Source: Undibacterium sp. (GTDB taxonomy: Bacteria > Pseudomonadota > Gammaproteobacteria > Burkholderiales > Burkholderiaceae_D). Taken from it: a stretch of 64,000 bases of DNA. The notes beneath the pieces are model-generated. The model was not told where the DNA came from. It made no database searches and saw nothing but the letters and a program-made list of their open reading frames with translations. Where the stretch lies: positions 1 to 64,000 of the forward strand of contig JAUSNO010000013.1 in assembly GCA_030645915.1 (NCBI GenBank), written 5' to 3'. How positions within the stretch are numbered: position 1 is the first letter of the stretch; each line of letters starts with the position of its first letter. Position numbers and translations under genes: made by a program. Positions 39,360-48,973 of this stretch are shown here, piece after piece.

Positions 39360-39397
39360 GACAAGACTTTCAGAATGCCAGAGGAGAGTAATATTTT

Positions 39398-39481
39398 ATA
39401 TACTCCCTCTAATATATGATTTAAAACTGTTTTTACGCACGTCTGATATGCGATATAAATAAATACTGGTAGTGAGTATTT
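39398..39481 (+). repeat. Family-1 intergenic repeat, copy C
   Basis: An 84 bp element starting ATATACTCCC and ending TGAGTATTTA, with central TTACGCA and GCGATATAAATAAATAC blocks as in copies A and B. It lies between the ruvB stop and the UPF0178 start. Its right end is slightly degenerate (GTGAGTAT instead of GGGAGTAT). Confidence 0.72.
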
Positions 39482-39501
39482 ATTTCAAATCAGATGATAA
39501 A

Positions 39502-40572
39502 TCAATTTGTTCCCCATAACTCGCCATTTGGCCCCGTATTTGGCGCGGTGATGCCAAAGTGGGCGTAAGCACTTGGTGTCGCTATGCGACCGCGTGGCGT
39601 GCGTTGCAGATAGCCTTGCTGTATCAGATAAGGCTCCAGCACATCTTCTATCGTATCGCGCTCTTCACCGATGGCGGCGGCGACGTTATCCAGCCCAACC
39701 GGGCCACCACCGAATTTGAAGAGTATGGCTTCCAGCAGTTTTCTGTCCATCAGATCAAAACCTACGGCGTCGACATCAAGCATGATCAGCGCCGCATCGG
39801 CAGCCGATTTGCTGATTTCGCCATTGCCTTTCACTTCGGCATAATCGCGCACCCGTCGTAGCAAGCGATTGGCGATACGTGGCGTACCGCGCGCACGCTT
39901 GGCAATTTCGCGCGCGCCATCGGGTTGAATTGGTACGTTTAATAAAGCGGCGGAACGCGTGACGATTTTGGTGAGCTCATCAGCCGTATAAAATTCCAGC
40001 CTGGCGACGATGCCAAAACGGTCGCGCAGCGGATTGGTCAGCATGCCGGCGCGGGTAGTCGCGCCAACTAAAGTGAAGGGTTGAAGATCGAGCTTGACTG
40101 AGCGCGCCGCCGGGCCTTCGCCTATCATGATGTCGATCTGGTAGTCTTCTAAGGCCGGGTACAAGATTTCTTCTACGACGGGCGAAAGGCGATGAATCTC
40201 GTCGATAAACAGGACATCATTGGCTTCCAGATTGGTCAGTAGCGCGGCCAGATCGCCGGCACGTTCCAGCACCGGGCCAGAAGTCTGGCGCAGATTGACG
40301 CCCATTTCGCGCGCAATAATATGCGCCAGCGTCGTTTTGCCTAGACCGGGCGGTCCAAACAATAAGGTGTGGTCGAGCGCTTCATTGCGTTTGCGGGCGG
40401 CGCTGATAAATATTTCCAACTGACCGCGTATCTTTTCTTGCCCTACATATTCATCCAGTTGTTTTGGACGTAGCGCCCGCTCTATCGCCTCTTCTTGCGG
40501 TGACGATGGCGTGGCAGCAATGATGCGGGTTTCGCTAAAGCCGGAGGAGAGATTATCGGTCTGTATGCTCAT
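39502..40572 (-). CDS. ruvB: Holliday junction branch migration helicase RuvB
   Basis: AAA+ hexameric motor that drives Holliday junction branch migration with RuvA. Walker [10 protein letters not shown] at 73-81, Walker B region LFIDEIHRL, sensor GATTRAG and a C-terminal winged helix ([17 protein letters not shown]). 356 residues. Last gene of the dusB-fis-purH-ruvCAB block, starting 7 bases after ruvA ends. Confidence 0.97.
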   Translation of the reverse strand: MSIQTDNLSSGFSETRIIAATPSSPQEEAIERALRPKQLDEYVGQEKIRGQLEIFISAARKRNEALDHTLLFGPPGLGKTTLAHIIAREMGVNLRQTSGPVLERAGDLAALLTNLEANDVLFIDEIHRLSPVVEEILYPALEDYQIDIMIGEGPAARSVKLDLQPFTLVGATTRAGMLTNPLRDRFGIVARLEFYTADELTKIVTRSAALLNVPIQPDGAREIAKRARGTPRIANRLLRRVRDYAEVKGNGEISKSAADAALIMLDVDAVGFDLMDRKLLEAILFKFGGGPVGLDNVAAAIGEERDTIEDVLEPYLIQQGYLQRTPRGRIATPSAYAHFGITAPNTGPNGELWGTN

Positions 40573-40579
40573 GAGTGTC

Positions 40580-41161
40580 TTAGCCTTTGGATAGCGCTTT
40601 CAGCGCTAGCTTGATACCGTCAGAAACACCGCTGCCGGCAGGGACGCTCTTCATGGCGAGCAGCGCTTCTTTGTCTGAATAACCCAGCGCCAGCAAAGCA
40701 TTGAGAATATCCGAACTGTGATCGCCGGCAGCAAACGCTGCGCTGACTGCGCCCAGATCGGCGCCGAGCTTACCCTTTAGTTCCAGCAACAAGCGTTCGG
40801 CAGTTTTCTTGCCGATTCCTGGTACGCGTGTCAGGCGCCCGGCTTCTTGCAAGGTAATTGCTTGCGCCAGATCTGCCACCGACATGCCAGACAAGATAGA
40901 CAGCGCTGTACGCGCACCTACGCCACTGATCTTGATGAGTTGACGGAAAGTTGAGCGTTCCTCCGATGTGCCAAAGCCGAATAACACGTGTGCATCTTCG
41001 CGGATGGCGAGATGCGTGAGCAGCGCCACTTTTTCGCCAAGGGCGGGCAGGTTGTAAAACGTACTCATCGGCACATCGACTTCATAGCCGACGCCCTGGC
41101 AATCGACTAGCAATTGCGGGGGATTTTTTTCAATGAGGGTGCCTGCGATGCGACCTATCAT
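40580..41161 (-). CDS. ruvA: Holliday junction DNA-binding protein RuvA
   Basis: Tetrameric junction-recognition subunit, 193 residues: N-terminal OB domain ([16 protein letters not shown]), two helix-hairpin-helix motifs ([16 protein letters not shown] and [16 protein letters not shown]) and the C-terminal RuvB-contact domain after a flexible linker. Seven bases separate it from ruvB, so they are co-translated. Confidence 0.96.
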   Translation of the reverse strand: MIGRIAGTLIEKNPPQLLVDCQGVGYEVDVPMSTFYNLPALGEKVALLTHLAIREDAHVLFGFGTSEERSTFRQLIKISGVGARTALSILSGMSVADLAQAITLQEAGRLTRVPGIGKKTAERLLLELKGKLGADLGAVSAAFAAGDHSSDILNALLALGYSDKEALLAMKSVPAGSGVSDGIKLALKALSKG

Positions 41162-41249
41162 GAGTCTGCTCTCATACTGTATGAATAAGCAGTGATCATA
41201 AACGATTCTGACGTGCTTGACGAGGGCGAAGTGCTTAGTTTCTAGCCGA

Positions 41250-41792
41250 TTAACCGATTAATCTGCCGCCACGCACACGCAAGCCTTTTTTTGCCAGATC
41301 AGGCGCAAGTGCGCTTAAGGTGGCCAAGGTGTCGCCGCTATGCGCATGGCAAATCGCTACGCCTAGCGCATCGGCGGCATCGGTGCTTGGCGTGCCAGAT
41401 AGCAGCAAAAGGCGCTTGACCATTTCTTGCACTTGCTCTTTTTTTGCCTTGCCATGTCCGACCACACCTTGTTTGACCTGCAGTGCGGTGTACTCGGCCA
41501 CAGCGAGGTCAGCGCTTACTAAGGCGCAGATGGCTGCGCCACGCGCTTGGCCGAGCAGGAGGGTCGATTGCGGATTGACGTTGACGAATACTTTTTCGAT
41601 AGCGGCACAATCCGGCTGATAGGTTCGGATGATTTCCGATACCCCAGCAAGTATGGTCTTGAGTCGGTCAGGAAGAGAGCCTTCGACGGTTTTAATCGTG
41701 CCGGAGGCGATATAGCTGAGCTTGTTGCCCTGCTTGAGGATGACCCCAAAGCCTGTTGTGCGCAGGCCGGGATCGATACCTAATATTTTCAT
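41250..41792 (-). CDS. ruvC: Crossover junction endodeoxyribonuclease RuvC
   Basis: Holliday junction resolvase with an RNase H fold, 180 residues. The first catalytic aspartate is D7 in [15 protein letters not shown]; later acidic residues lie in [14 protein letters not shown] and [12 protein letters not shown]. It belongs to the ruvCAB block, 88 bases upstream of ruvA and 51 bases after purH. Confidence 0.96.
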   Translation of the reverse strand: MKILGIDPGLRTTGFGVILKQGNKLSYIASGTIKTVEGSLPDRLKTILAGVSEIIRTYQPDCAAIEKVFVNVNPQSTLLLGQARGAAICALVSADLAVAEYTALQVKQGVVGHGKAKKEQVQEMVKRLLLLSGTPSTDAADALGVAICHAHSGDTLATLSALAPDLAKKGLRVRGGRLIG

Positions 41793-41843
41793 TGCAGCGT
41801 CATCAATACGTTTCCCTCTTAGCAGGGGATAAGAGGGGAAATC

Positions 41844-43418
41844 TTAATGACGGAAATGGCGGGTGCCGGTGTACAGCATCACCACGCCGCGCTCATCGGC
41901 GGCATCGATCACTTCCTGATCGCGCATGGAGCCGCCCGGTTGGATCACGCAAGTGGCACCTGCATCGACGACGACATCGAGACCATCCCGGAACGGGAAA
42001 AAGGCGTCAGAGGCGACCGCGGAACCCATTAAAGTCAAACCGGCATTCTGCGCTTTGATCGAGGCGATGCGAGCGGAATCGATGCGGCTCATCTGGCCAG
42101 CACCAACACCCAAAGTCATGCCATTGCCGCAGAAGACAATCGCGTTGGATTTGACGTATTTGGCGACGCGCCAGGCGAACATCATGTCCGACATTTGTTG
42201 TGGCGTTGGCTGCAATTTTGTCACTACACGTAATTCTTCTTGCGTGACATTTTTAGCGTCTGGCGATTGCACCAGCAAACCACCACCTACGCGCTTGAAA
42301 TCATAGTTGTTGATGGCCGTACCAAGTGGAATTTCCAGCAAGCGAACGTTTTGTTTTGCCGCAAAAATCTGTTTGGCTTCAGCGGTAAATGAAGGTGCGA
42401 TCAAGACTTCGACAAATTGTTTGGCGACGACTTCAGCCGCTTTGGCATCGACTTCGCGGTTGAAGGCGATGATGCCGCCGAAGGCGGATGTCGGATCAGT
42501 TTGCAGCGCCTTGCTGTAGGCTTCGAATGGCGTTTCGCCCAATGCGACGCCGCACGGATTGGCATGCTTGACGATGACACAAGCGGAGACTTCAAAGGAT
42601 TTAACACATTCCCAGGCGGCATCTGCATCCGCGATATTGTTGTACGATAGTTCCTTGCCCTGCAATTGCGTGTAATTCGCCAGCGCGCCATCGAAGGCTT
42701 TCAGGTCGCGGTAGAAAGAGGCCGACTGATGCGGGTTTTCACCGTAACGCATTTCCTGCACTTTTTCAAAATGCAGGTTCAGGGTTTGCGGGAAATTACT
42801 GCGTGTAGCGTGGGCTTTGTCTTCGCCCAGGCTGCTCAGGTAATTGGTGATCGCACCATCGTATTGTGCCGTGTGGGCAAAGACTTTTTTTGCCAGTGTA
42901 AACTTGGTGTCGTAGCTGACTTCGTTCTGGTTTGCCGTCATCTCATCAAGTACAACCTGATAGTCGCTAGGATCAACAATCACCACGACGTCTTTATGGT
43001 TCTTGGCGGAAGAGCGCAACATCGTCGGGCCACCGATATCGATATTTTCTATCGCGTCTTCCAGCGAACATTCTGCCTTGGCGACCGTTTGCTGAAACGG
43101 GTATAAATTGACCACTACCATGTCGATAGTCGGAATGCCGTGTTTTTCCAGTGCAGCGATATGCTCAGGAAAATCGCGACGCGCCAAAATGCCCCCATGT
43201 ACTTTAGGATGCAGCGTCTTGACGCGGCCATCCAGCATTTCAGGAAAACCGGTGTAGTCGGCGACTTCGGTGACTGCCAGGCCGTTGTCGGCCAACAGTT
43301 TGGCAGTGCCGCCGGTGGACAGCAATTTAACACCGCGCGCAGATAATTCGCGGGCAAATTCAAGGATGCCGGTTTTGTCGGAAACTGAGAGGAGGGCTTG
43401 TTTGATCATGGTGGGCAA
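41844..43418 (-). CDS. purH: Bifunctional AICAR transformylase / IMP cyclohydrolase
   Basis: Catalyses the last two steps of purine synthesis, formylation of AICAR and ring closure to IMP. The N-terminal cyclohydrolase domain ([29 protein letters not shown]) is followed by the transformylase domain with the catalytic Lys-His pair in [11 protein letters not shown]. 524 residues, standard. It lies 26 bases downstream of fis, a gene order shared by related betaproteobacteria. Confidence 0.97.
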   Translation of the reverse strand: MPTMIKQALLSVSDKTGILEFARELSARGVKLLSTGGTAKLLADNGLAVTEVADYTGFPEMLDGRVKTLHPKVHGGILARRDFPEHIAALEKHGIPTIDMVVVNLYPFQQTVAKAECSLEDAIENIDIGGPTMLRSSAKNHKDVVVIVDPSDYQVVLDEMTANQNEVSYDTKFTLAKKVFAHTAQYDGAITNYLSSLGEDKAHATRSNFPQTLNLHFEKVQEMRYGENPHQSASFYRDLKAFDGALANYTQLQGKELSYNNIADADAAWECVKSFEVSACVIVKHANPCGVALGETPFEAYSKALQTDPTSAFGGIIAFNREVDAKAAEVVAKQFVEVLIAPSFTAEAKQIFAAKQNVRLLEIPLGTAINNYDFKRVGGGLLVQSPDAKNVTQEELRVVTKLQPTPQQMSDMMFAWRVAKYVKSNAIVFCGNGMTLGVGAGQMSRIDSARIASIKAQNAGLTLMGSAVASDAFFPFRDGLDVVVDAGATCVIQPGGSMRDQEVIDAADERGVVMLYTGTRHFRH

Positions 43419-43444
43419 TTGTATAAAGTTGACTCGGAATAAAT

Positions 43445-43786
43445 TTAGAGCAAGCCGTGCTGCTGCAATTTTTTGCGCAGGGTATTGCGATTGATGCCAA
43501 GTAATTCCGCGGCTTGTGACTGGTTGCTGTCGGTGCGAGTCATGACCATTTCAAGCATGGGCTTCTCTACGGCGAGAACTACCATGTCGTAAATATTGGA
43601 AGCGGGTTGCTCACCGAGATCGCGGAAATATTTTTCCAGATTTTTGTGAACGGCTTCTTGAATGCTATCTTTGCTCATGCTGTATTTTTCTATTAATGCC
43701 ACTTGTGATGGTTGTTTGTACTGGTCGTTGACGATCGGATCGTCGTCCACTTGAGGTAAGGGGGTTAAATGGTTCATGCCGCCCAC
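43445..43786 (-). CDS. fis: DNA-binding protein Fis
   Basis: Nucleoid-associated regulator that bends DNA and controls rRNA and many other promoters. The C-terminal helix-turn-helix [18 protein letters not shown] is a clear Fis signature. The full frame is 113 residues and its start overlaps the end of dusB by 13 bases; an internal ATG at residue 37 ([18 protein letters not shown]) would give a 77-residue protein, the usual Fis size. Either start may be used. dusB-fis is the classical operon arrangement. Confidence 0.93.
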   Translation of the reverse strand: MGGMNHLTPLPQVDDDPIVNDQYKQPSQVALIEKYSMSKDSIQEAVHKNLEKYFRDLGEQPASNIYDMVVLAVEKPMLEMVMTRTDSNQSQAAELLGINRNTLRKKLQQHGLL

Positions 43787-44784
43787 TTATCCTCGGAGGG
43801 GCGGTATTGTAACCGCTCGCTGGCCTGACGATCAAAAAACATTTTCACGGCGTCCAATTGCTCGTCACAAGAAGTGAGCAGATTCATTTCTTGTCTGAAT
43901 TCTTCGCCGCCGACTAAATCCTGCACATACCAGCCTATGTGTTTGCGCGCCGTGCGCACGCCCATGAATTCACCATAAAACGCGTAGTGCTCGCGCAAGT
44001 GCGCATCCATCAGACGGCTTACCTCCGCCACGAGCGGTGGTGGCAGATAGGTGCCGGTTTTCAGATAATGTTCTATTTCTCTAAATATCCAGGGCCGGCC
44101 TTGCGCGGCGCGCCCTATCATGATGGCATCGGCGCCAGTCGCTTGTAAGACATACTTGGCTTTTTCGGGTGTCGTGATATCGCCATTCGCCACTACCGGA
44201 ATATTGACTGCAGATTTGACTGCGGCAATCGTCTCGTATTCGGCATCGCCCTTGTAGCCATCGGCGCGCGTGCGGCCATGCAGCGTGAGCATGGCAATGC
44301 CTGCTGATTCGGCGATACGTGCGATGGTCAACGCATTTTTGTTGGCTCTATCCCAGCCGGTACGAAACTTCAGGGTCACTGGGACATCGACAGCGCTTAC
44401 CACCGCATCAAGAATCTTGGCGACCAGTTTTTCGTCCTGCAAAAGAGCTGAACCGCACCAGGCGTTGCAGACTTTCTTGACTGGACAACCCATATTGATA
44501 TCGATGATTTGCGCACCACGATCGACATTGTGCCTGGCACAATCGGCCAGCATCTGCGCATCGGCGCCGGCAATTTGCACCGCTTTGGGCTCCATCTCAC
44601 CTTCATGATTGGTGCGGCGCGATGATTTTTCGGTATCCCATAATTTGGGATTTGACGCGGCCATTTCAGAAACTGCATAACCTGCCCCCAACTCTTTGCA
44701 CAATTGGCGGAAAGGTCTATCCGTCACGCCCGCCATGGGAGCAACAAAGATATTATTTCTCAGCTGATAAGGGCCAATGCGCAC
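43774..44784 (-). CDS. dusB: tRNA-dihydrouridine synthase B
   Basis: FMN-dependent enzyme that reduces specific uridines in tRNA to dihydrouridine. TIM-barrel with N-terminal NNIFVAPMAGVTDRPFR, the catalytic cysteine in NMGCPVKKVCNAWCGSALL, and MIGRAAQGRPWIF near the phosphate site. 336 residues. First gene of the dusB-fis-purH-ruvCAB block. Confidence 0.95.
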   Translation of the reverse strand: MRIGPYQLRNNIFVAPMAGVTDRPFRQLCKELGAGYAVSEMAASNPKLWDTEKSSRRTNHEGEMEPKAVQIAGADAQMLADCARHNVDRGAQIIDINMGCPVKKVCNAWCGSALLQDEKLVAKILDAVVSAVDVPVTLKFRTGWDRANKNALTIARIAESAGIAMLTLHGRTRADGYKGDAEYETIAAVKSAVNIPVVANGDITTPEKAKYVLQATGADAIMIGRAAQGRPWIFREIEHYLKTGTYLPPPLVAEVSRLMDAHLREHYAFYGEFMGVRTARKHIGWYVQDLVGGEEFRQEMNLLTSCDEQLDAVKMFFDRQASERLQYRPSEDKWAA

Positions 44785-45097
44785 GATTTAGGGGAGGAGG
44801 TAATCTTGGGGAAGCGCTATTCTACCTGAATTACTGCCTAAATATTTAGCAAAATCGAGATGATTTTCAGAGAATATTTTTTTCTATTTAATGACGATTT
44901 TTAATAGCTGAAAAGTGAATAAAAACTCTAAACCGGACATCTGTGTTGTACAGAGACCATACCTTTGGCGTTATTGATTCATTACTGGTTATACTCGGTT
45001 CGCTTCTGAGTGCTCGCATACAAAGAACGCATCTCATCCATATCCGGTCAAGTCCTGTGATGGATGAAATTCGTTTTTACTTTAAGGGAGTTGTATT
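44785..45097. other. Divergent intergenic region, dusB / ndh
   Basis: A 313-base gap between divergent genes. It must contain both promoters; TATACT at 44990-44995 is a possible -10 for ndh but no matching -35 is convincing. AAGGGAG at about 45084-45090 is the ndh ribosome binding site. Confidence 0.4.
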
Positions 45098-46426
45098 GTG
45101 CATAGTCAATCTGAAGGAGTCGTTCACAGAATTACGATAGTCGGTGGTGGCGCAGGCGGTTTGGAATTAGCTGTTCGCCTGGGGAAAAAATTGGGCAAGA
45201 AAAACAAGGCACTCATCACGCTGGTCGATTCAAGCCGCACGCATCTCTGGAAGCCTTTGTTGCATCAGGTGGCAGCGGGTACGCTCGATAGCCATGCGGA
45301 TGAGCGTGAGTATTTCGCGCTGGCGCGCTCTAACCATTTTGAGTTTCGTCTTGGCCGTATGGATGGTCTTAGTCGTGATAAGAAAGAAATCTATCTGGCA
45401 CCGACCATCGATGAAATCGGTGAAGAATTATTGCCGCGTCAGGCAATTGCTTACGATACCCTGGTCATTGCTCTGGGCAGCCAGACCAATGATTTCGGCA
45501 CCTTGGGCGCGCGCGATAATTGCATCATGCTTGATTCTCTGTCCGCGGCAGAGCGCTTCCATAAAAAACTCATCAATTGCTGTTTGCGCGCGCAGTCGCA
45601 GGCGCAGCTTGCAGGCGAGGGGCGTTTTACTGTCACTATCATCGGTGGTGGTGCAACGGGTGTTGAGCTGGCGGCAGAATTGCATATGACGACCAAGATT
45701 TTATCCAGTTATGGGCTGGTCAATTTCCATCCCGAAAAGGATCTCAAAATTGTCATCGTTGATGCGGCACCGCGCTTATTGCAAATGCTGCCAGAACGTT
45801 TGTCAGCCTCCGTGGCGAAAGAACTACGCAGTATCGCGATCGAAATTCACACGAACGAGAAGGTAGTGGAAGTTTCTAAAGAAGGGGTCAAGATGGCCAG
45901 CGGAAAATTTATCCCCAGCGGTATCGTGGTCTGGGCCGCAGGCATCAAGGCGGCAGAATTTTTGAAAGATCTGGACGGCCTGGAAAACAATCGCATCAAT
46001 CAGCTGATAGTCAACCGCCAATTACAAACCAGTCGCGATCCGGCTATTTTTGCGCTCGGTGATTGCTGTGCTTGCCCTCAGGGTGAAGGTCAGCCAGCAG
46101 TGCCGCCCCGGGCGCAATCGGCACATCAGCAAGCGAGCATGTTGGCAAAATCGCTGGTTCGTCAGTTACAGGGAAAATCTCTGCTGGAGTTTACCTATAA
46201 AGATCATGGTTCTCTGGTCTCGCTGGGCAACTACAGTACGGTCGGCAGCCTGATGGGGGCGATTGCCAGTGGCTCGATCTTCATTGAAGGCACACTCGCC
46301 AAGTGGATGTACTGGTCGCTGCATAAGCATCATCAGGTGGCGGTCAATGGTTGGTTTCACACCTGGTTATCGACTTGGGCGGAGACTATCGATAGAGTGC
46401 GCAATCCACGTATTAAATTGCATTAA
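45098..46426 (+). CDS. ndh: Type II NADH:quinone oxidoreductase
   Basis: Single-subunit FAD enzyme passing electrons from NADH to quinone without proton pumping. The FAD motif ITIVGGGAGGLELA is near residues 12-25, the NADH motif VTIIGGGATGVELAAEL near 178-194, and the quinone-side ALGDCCACP follows; a hydrophobic C-terminal patch (LAKWMYWSLHKHHQVAVNG) provides membrane attachment. 442 residues. The start codon is GTG, supported by AAGGGAG eight bases upstream. Single-gene transcript. Confidence 0.92.
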   Translation: MHSQSEGVVHRITIVGGGAGGLELAVRLGKKLGKKNKALITLVDSSRTHLWKPLLHQVAAGTLDSHADEREYFALARSNHFEFRLGRMDGLSRDKKEIYLAPTIDEIGEELLPRQAIAYDTLVIALGSQTNDFGTLGARDNCIMLDSLSAAERFHKKLINCCLRAQSQAQLAGEGRFTVTIIGGGATGVELAAELHMTTKILSSYGLVNFHPEKDLKIVIVDAAPRLLQMLPERLSASVAKELRSIAIEIHTNEKVVEVSKEGVKMASGKFIPSGIVVWAAGIKAAEFLKDLDGLENNRINQLIVNRQLQTSRDPAIFALGDCCACPQGEGQPAVPPRAQSAHQQASMLAKSLVRQLQGKSLLEFTYKDHGSLVSLGNYSTVGSLMGAIASGSIFIEGTLAKWMYWSLHKHHQVAVNGWFHTWLSTWAETIDRVRNPRIKLH

Positions 46427-46441
46427 TTTCGCAAGTGATAC

Positions 46442-46500
46442 CGCAGTATCCATACGCCTTCTGGCAGTAAAATGGCCTGCAAGGCGCATGGATGCTGCGT
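46442..46500. repeat. Family-3 CATGCG palindromic repeat, copy 3
   Basis: CGCAGTATCCATACGCCTT on the left and AAGGCGCATGGATGCTGCGT on the right: the two arms pair with few mismatches. It begins 15 bases after the ndh stop codon. Confidence 0.72.
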
Positions 46501-46949
46501 GTTTTTAAAAGATGTGTTTTTAGATGTTATTTATTGGATAAAGTGTATTACTGAAACGACTTTTCAAACCGCAATCCTATTTTTCCAGGCGCGATGTATT
46601 GTTTGCATGATCATAAAAATATCCTCATTTCTAAGACAGTCACTGAAGTCGTGACAGCTGCGATCAATGTGGTGCAGCGGGTTGATGAGGGCGTGGTTTT
46701 GCGTTTACAAAAGACAAACTGCTGGCGAACTGTGTCGCAAGCCTTTCAATAGCAGTTTCGGCTACGCTGTTTTGTCTCATTTGACGGTGTTGTGATGCAG
46801 ACATGTTTTGCTCTTTTTTGCCTCTTCCCGTATATTTCTTCCATCTGCATGAATATGCAATAAATGATTTTTTAGCTAATCATGATGTTATCATTTGGTT
46901 AATTTAAAAATCAGTGCTTCTGTCTACGTTCAATTAGGCTTTTCAATCG
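46501..46949. other. Intergenic region before response regulator
   Basis: About 450 bases without a supported gene. It becomes AT-rich toward 46950. Short open frames lack protein-like content. A small RNA or a long leader cannot be excluded, but no terminator-like hairpin or promoter was clear. Confidence 0.4.
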
Positions 46950-47801
46950 ATGAATCAATCAAAACCAGTAGGTCAATCTCAGAATGGTAGTCGTCGTTTC
47001 GTTCTTGAAATGATAGGTTTTTCAGACGCCGAAAAAAATATGCTGGCGTCGACATTTCGGCTTACCGGACGGCGTGATTTTTGTTATGTGCCGCCGACAG
47101 CTGAAGACCAGCGAGCAGACATTTACCTGATCAATGCCGACAATGCAGAAGCATTGAAATCGATGCAGGAGCACGCGCCGAATGTGCATTCGCCGGCAGT
47201 GATGATAGGTCGAGATGCGGTATCGGTAGGCTGGCCTTTCGTACAAAAACCAATTCACTGGATGCGTCTGTTTGAGCACCTCGATGAATTGACGCAAGCA
47301 GCCTTGCTGGAGCGTAGTCGCCGGGAGCAGAGCGCCGATCCTGATTGGGATGGGCAAACTTATCGCCGTGCTATCGATAAAAAAACGAATGAAGAAGCGC
47401 CGCCTGCCTACACGCCTCCCCGGCTGAACGAATCTGTGCTGGTGGTCGATGACAGCGCAACTGTGCGTGCTTTTATGCGCATCAAGCTGGCACCGTTTCA
47501 CTTTGATGTGGATTACGCAGAAAACGGTGAGCAGGCGATTGAAATGGCGCAGGCCAAATCGTATACCTGCATTTTTCTTGATATCTTGATGCCCGGTATT
47601 GATGGTTATGAAGTCTGCAAACGCATCAAGGGCAATAGCGATACAAAACAAACGGCAGTCGTCATGCTGAGCAGCAAAGGATCAATGTTCGATAAGTTCC
47701 GTGGTAACTGGTCAGGTTGCGATGCTTACCTGAGTAAACCTGTTCCTGAAGATGATTTGCTCGCGACGATAGCGCGTTTTTTACCTAGCGCAAGAGAATA
47801 A
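46950..47801 (+). CDS. Response regulator with an extra N-terminal pseudo-receiver-like domain
   Basis: 283 residues. The C-terminal part (about 165-280) is a complete receiver domain: VLVVDDSATVRAFM, the phospho-acceptor aspartate in CIFLDILMPGIDGYEV, the conserved threonine/serine in VVMLSSKGSMFD and lysine in DAYLSKPV. The first ~115 residues look like a degenerate receiver fold: a beta strand FVLEMIGFSD, ADIYLINAD at the acceptor position, and PFVQKP with the K-P pair, but without the acidic pocket. A proline-rich linker (EEAPPAYTPPRL) joins them. There is no output domain, as in PilG/CheY-type signalling. No histidine kinase is adjacent. Confidence 0.82.
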   Translation: MNQSKPVGQSQNGSRRFVLEMIGFSDAEKNMLASTFRLTGRRDFCYVPPTAEDQRADIYLINADNAEALKSMQEHAPNVHSPAVMIGRDAVSVGWPFVQKPIHWMRLFEHLDELTQAALLERSRREQSADPDWDGQTYRRAIDKKTNEEAPPAYTPPRLNESVLVVDDSATVRAFMRIKLAPFHFDVDYAENGEQAIEMAQAKSYTCIFLDILMPGIDGYEVCKRIKGNSDTKQTAVVMLSSKGSMFDKFRGNWSGCDAYLSKPVPEDDLLATIARFLPSARE

Positions 47802-47853
47802 TCTAAGTAACTTTCTTGGTGGCAGCCTCAACCGTCTGCCGCTAAGTCTAATC

Positions 47854-48519
47854 CTAAGTAGTGCTTTGATTTATTTCATCTTTGGCGCCGGTATCTAAAT
47901 GCGCGATATTTCCCCATTGCATCAGTTTAATCTCGCCCGCTGTAAAGCTGAAACGATTTATGCTGGCGTTATAAATGGTGATCTCACGCTCCGCATTCAG
48001 CGGTAAATTTTTGGCGGCACGATACGCGCATTCGAGTACACCACCATGCGCGACCAAGGCAATTTTTTTACCTTCAAACTGACGCGCGTAGTGTTCTATT
48101 GTTGTCATGCAGCGCTGATGAAATTGACGTATGCTTTCGCCGATATTACCTGCATCTGTTTCGGATGGCGGAAAATTCGCATCCGGATCGCGTGAACGCC
48201 AAGTGGCGTAAGCTTGCGGAAAACGTAGCGGTAAATCGCTGTATAACAAACCTTCAAATCCGCCAAAACAGCGTTCACGCAAATCCGCATCGATGCGCGT
48301 GCTGATTCCCTGCAGTCGCGCAATTTCTCCCGCTGTCTGCACCGCTCTTTGCAGGTCGCTGGAAATGATTGCATCGAGTTTTTCAGTTTGCAATGCCGAT
48401 GCCAATGCCTTGGCCTGGCGCGTGCCTTCGGCATTGAGTGGTATATCCAGATGGCCTTGCAGTTTGCGGATGGCGTTCCAGGCGGTTTCGCCGTGGCGTA
48501 TTAAAATAATTTCTGTCAT
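47854..48519 (-). CDS. Histidine phosphatase family protein (phosphoglycerate mutase-like)
   Basis: RHG-family phosphatase of 221 residues. The catalytic RHGET motif is at residues 8-12 (MTEIILIRHGETAWN), with ISSDLQRAVQTAG, LRERCFGGFEGL and the second histidine in LVAHGGVLECAYR. The start at 48519 is preferred to one 51 bases upstream because it places RHG at the family's usual position and lies 4 bases after the dtd stop. Its substrate could be a nucleotide, sugar phosphate or 3-phosphoglycerate; GpmB-like genes are often misnamed. Last gene of a tyrS-dtd-phosphatase operon. Confidence 0.87.
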   Translation of the reverse strand: MTEIILIRHGETAWNAIRKLQGHLDIPLNAEGTRQAKALASALQTEKLDAIISSDLQRAVQTAGEIARLQGISTRIDADLRERCFGGFEGLLYSDLPLRFPQAYATWRSRDPDANFPPSETDAGNIGESIRQFHQRCMTTIEHYARQFEGKKIALVAHGGVLECAYRAAKNLPLNAEREITIYNASINRFSFTAGEIKLMQWGNIAHLDTGAKDEINQSTT

Positions 48520-48523
48520 TCGC

Positions 48524-48973
48524 TTATGTAGGGGGTTTGATTTGCAGCCAGAAGGTGACCGGGCCGTCATTGGTCAGCGACACTTTCATGTCGGCGCCAA
48601 ATTGTCCGGTTTCAACTTGCGCATGTTTTACTTTTGCTCGCATTACGAAGTAATCAAATAACTGACGGCCAAGTTCCGGTGCGGCGGCAGGTGTAAATGA
48701 GGGGCGCGTGCCAGAATTGGTATCCGCCGCCAGAGTGAACTGCGGCACAAGAAGCAGGCCACCGGCGGACTCTGTCACGCTGCGATTCATCTTGCCGGCA
48801 TCATCGGAAAATACCCGATACGCCAGCAATTTATTGAGTAAGGCATCGGCTTGTTTTTCGGTGTCGCCACGCTCGGCGCACAGCAATACCATCAGACCCG
48901 CGTCGATGGCGCCGATGCTTGCACCATCAACGACAACGCTGGCCTGACTCACGCGCTGTATCAGGGCGATCAT
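48524..48973 (-). CDS. dtd: D-aminoacyl-tRNA deacylase
   Basis: Removes D-amino acids (for instance D-Tyr) mis-attached to tRNA. The family blocks [20 protein letters not shown] and [10 protein letters not shown], including the active-site threonine region, are present, and the N-terminus [17 protein letters not shown] is standard. 149 residues. Its ATG overlaps the tyrS stop by four bases, a meaningful link because D-Tyr-tRNA is a classical substrate made by TyrRS. Confidence 0.95.
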   Translation of the reverse strand: MIALIQRVSQASVVVDGASIGAIDAGLMVLLCAERGDTEKQADALLNKLLAYRVFSDDAGKMNRSVTESAGGLLLVPQFTLAADTNSGTRPSFTPAAAPELGRQLFDYFVMRAKVKHAQVETGQFGADMKVSLTNDGPVTFWLQIKPPT

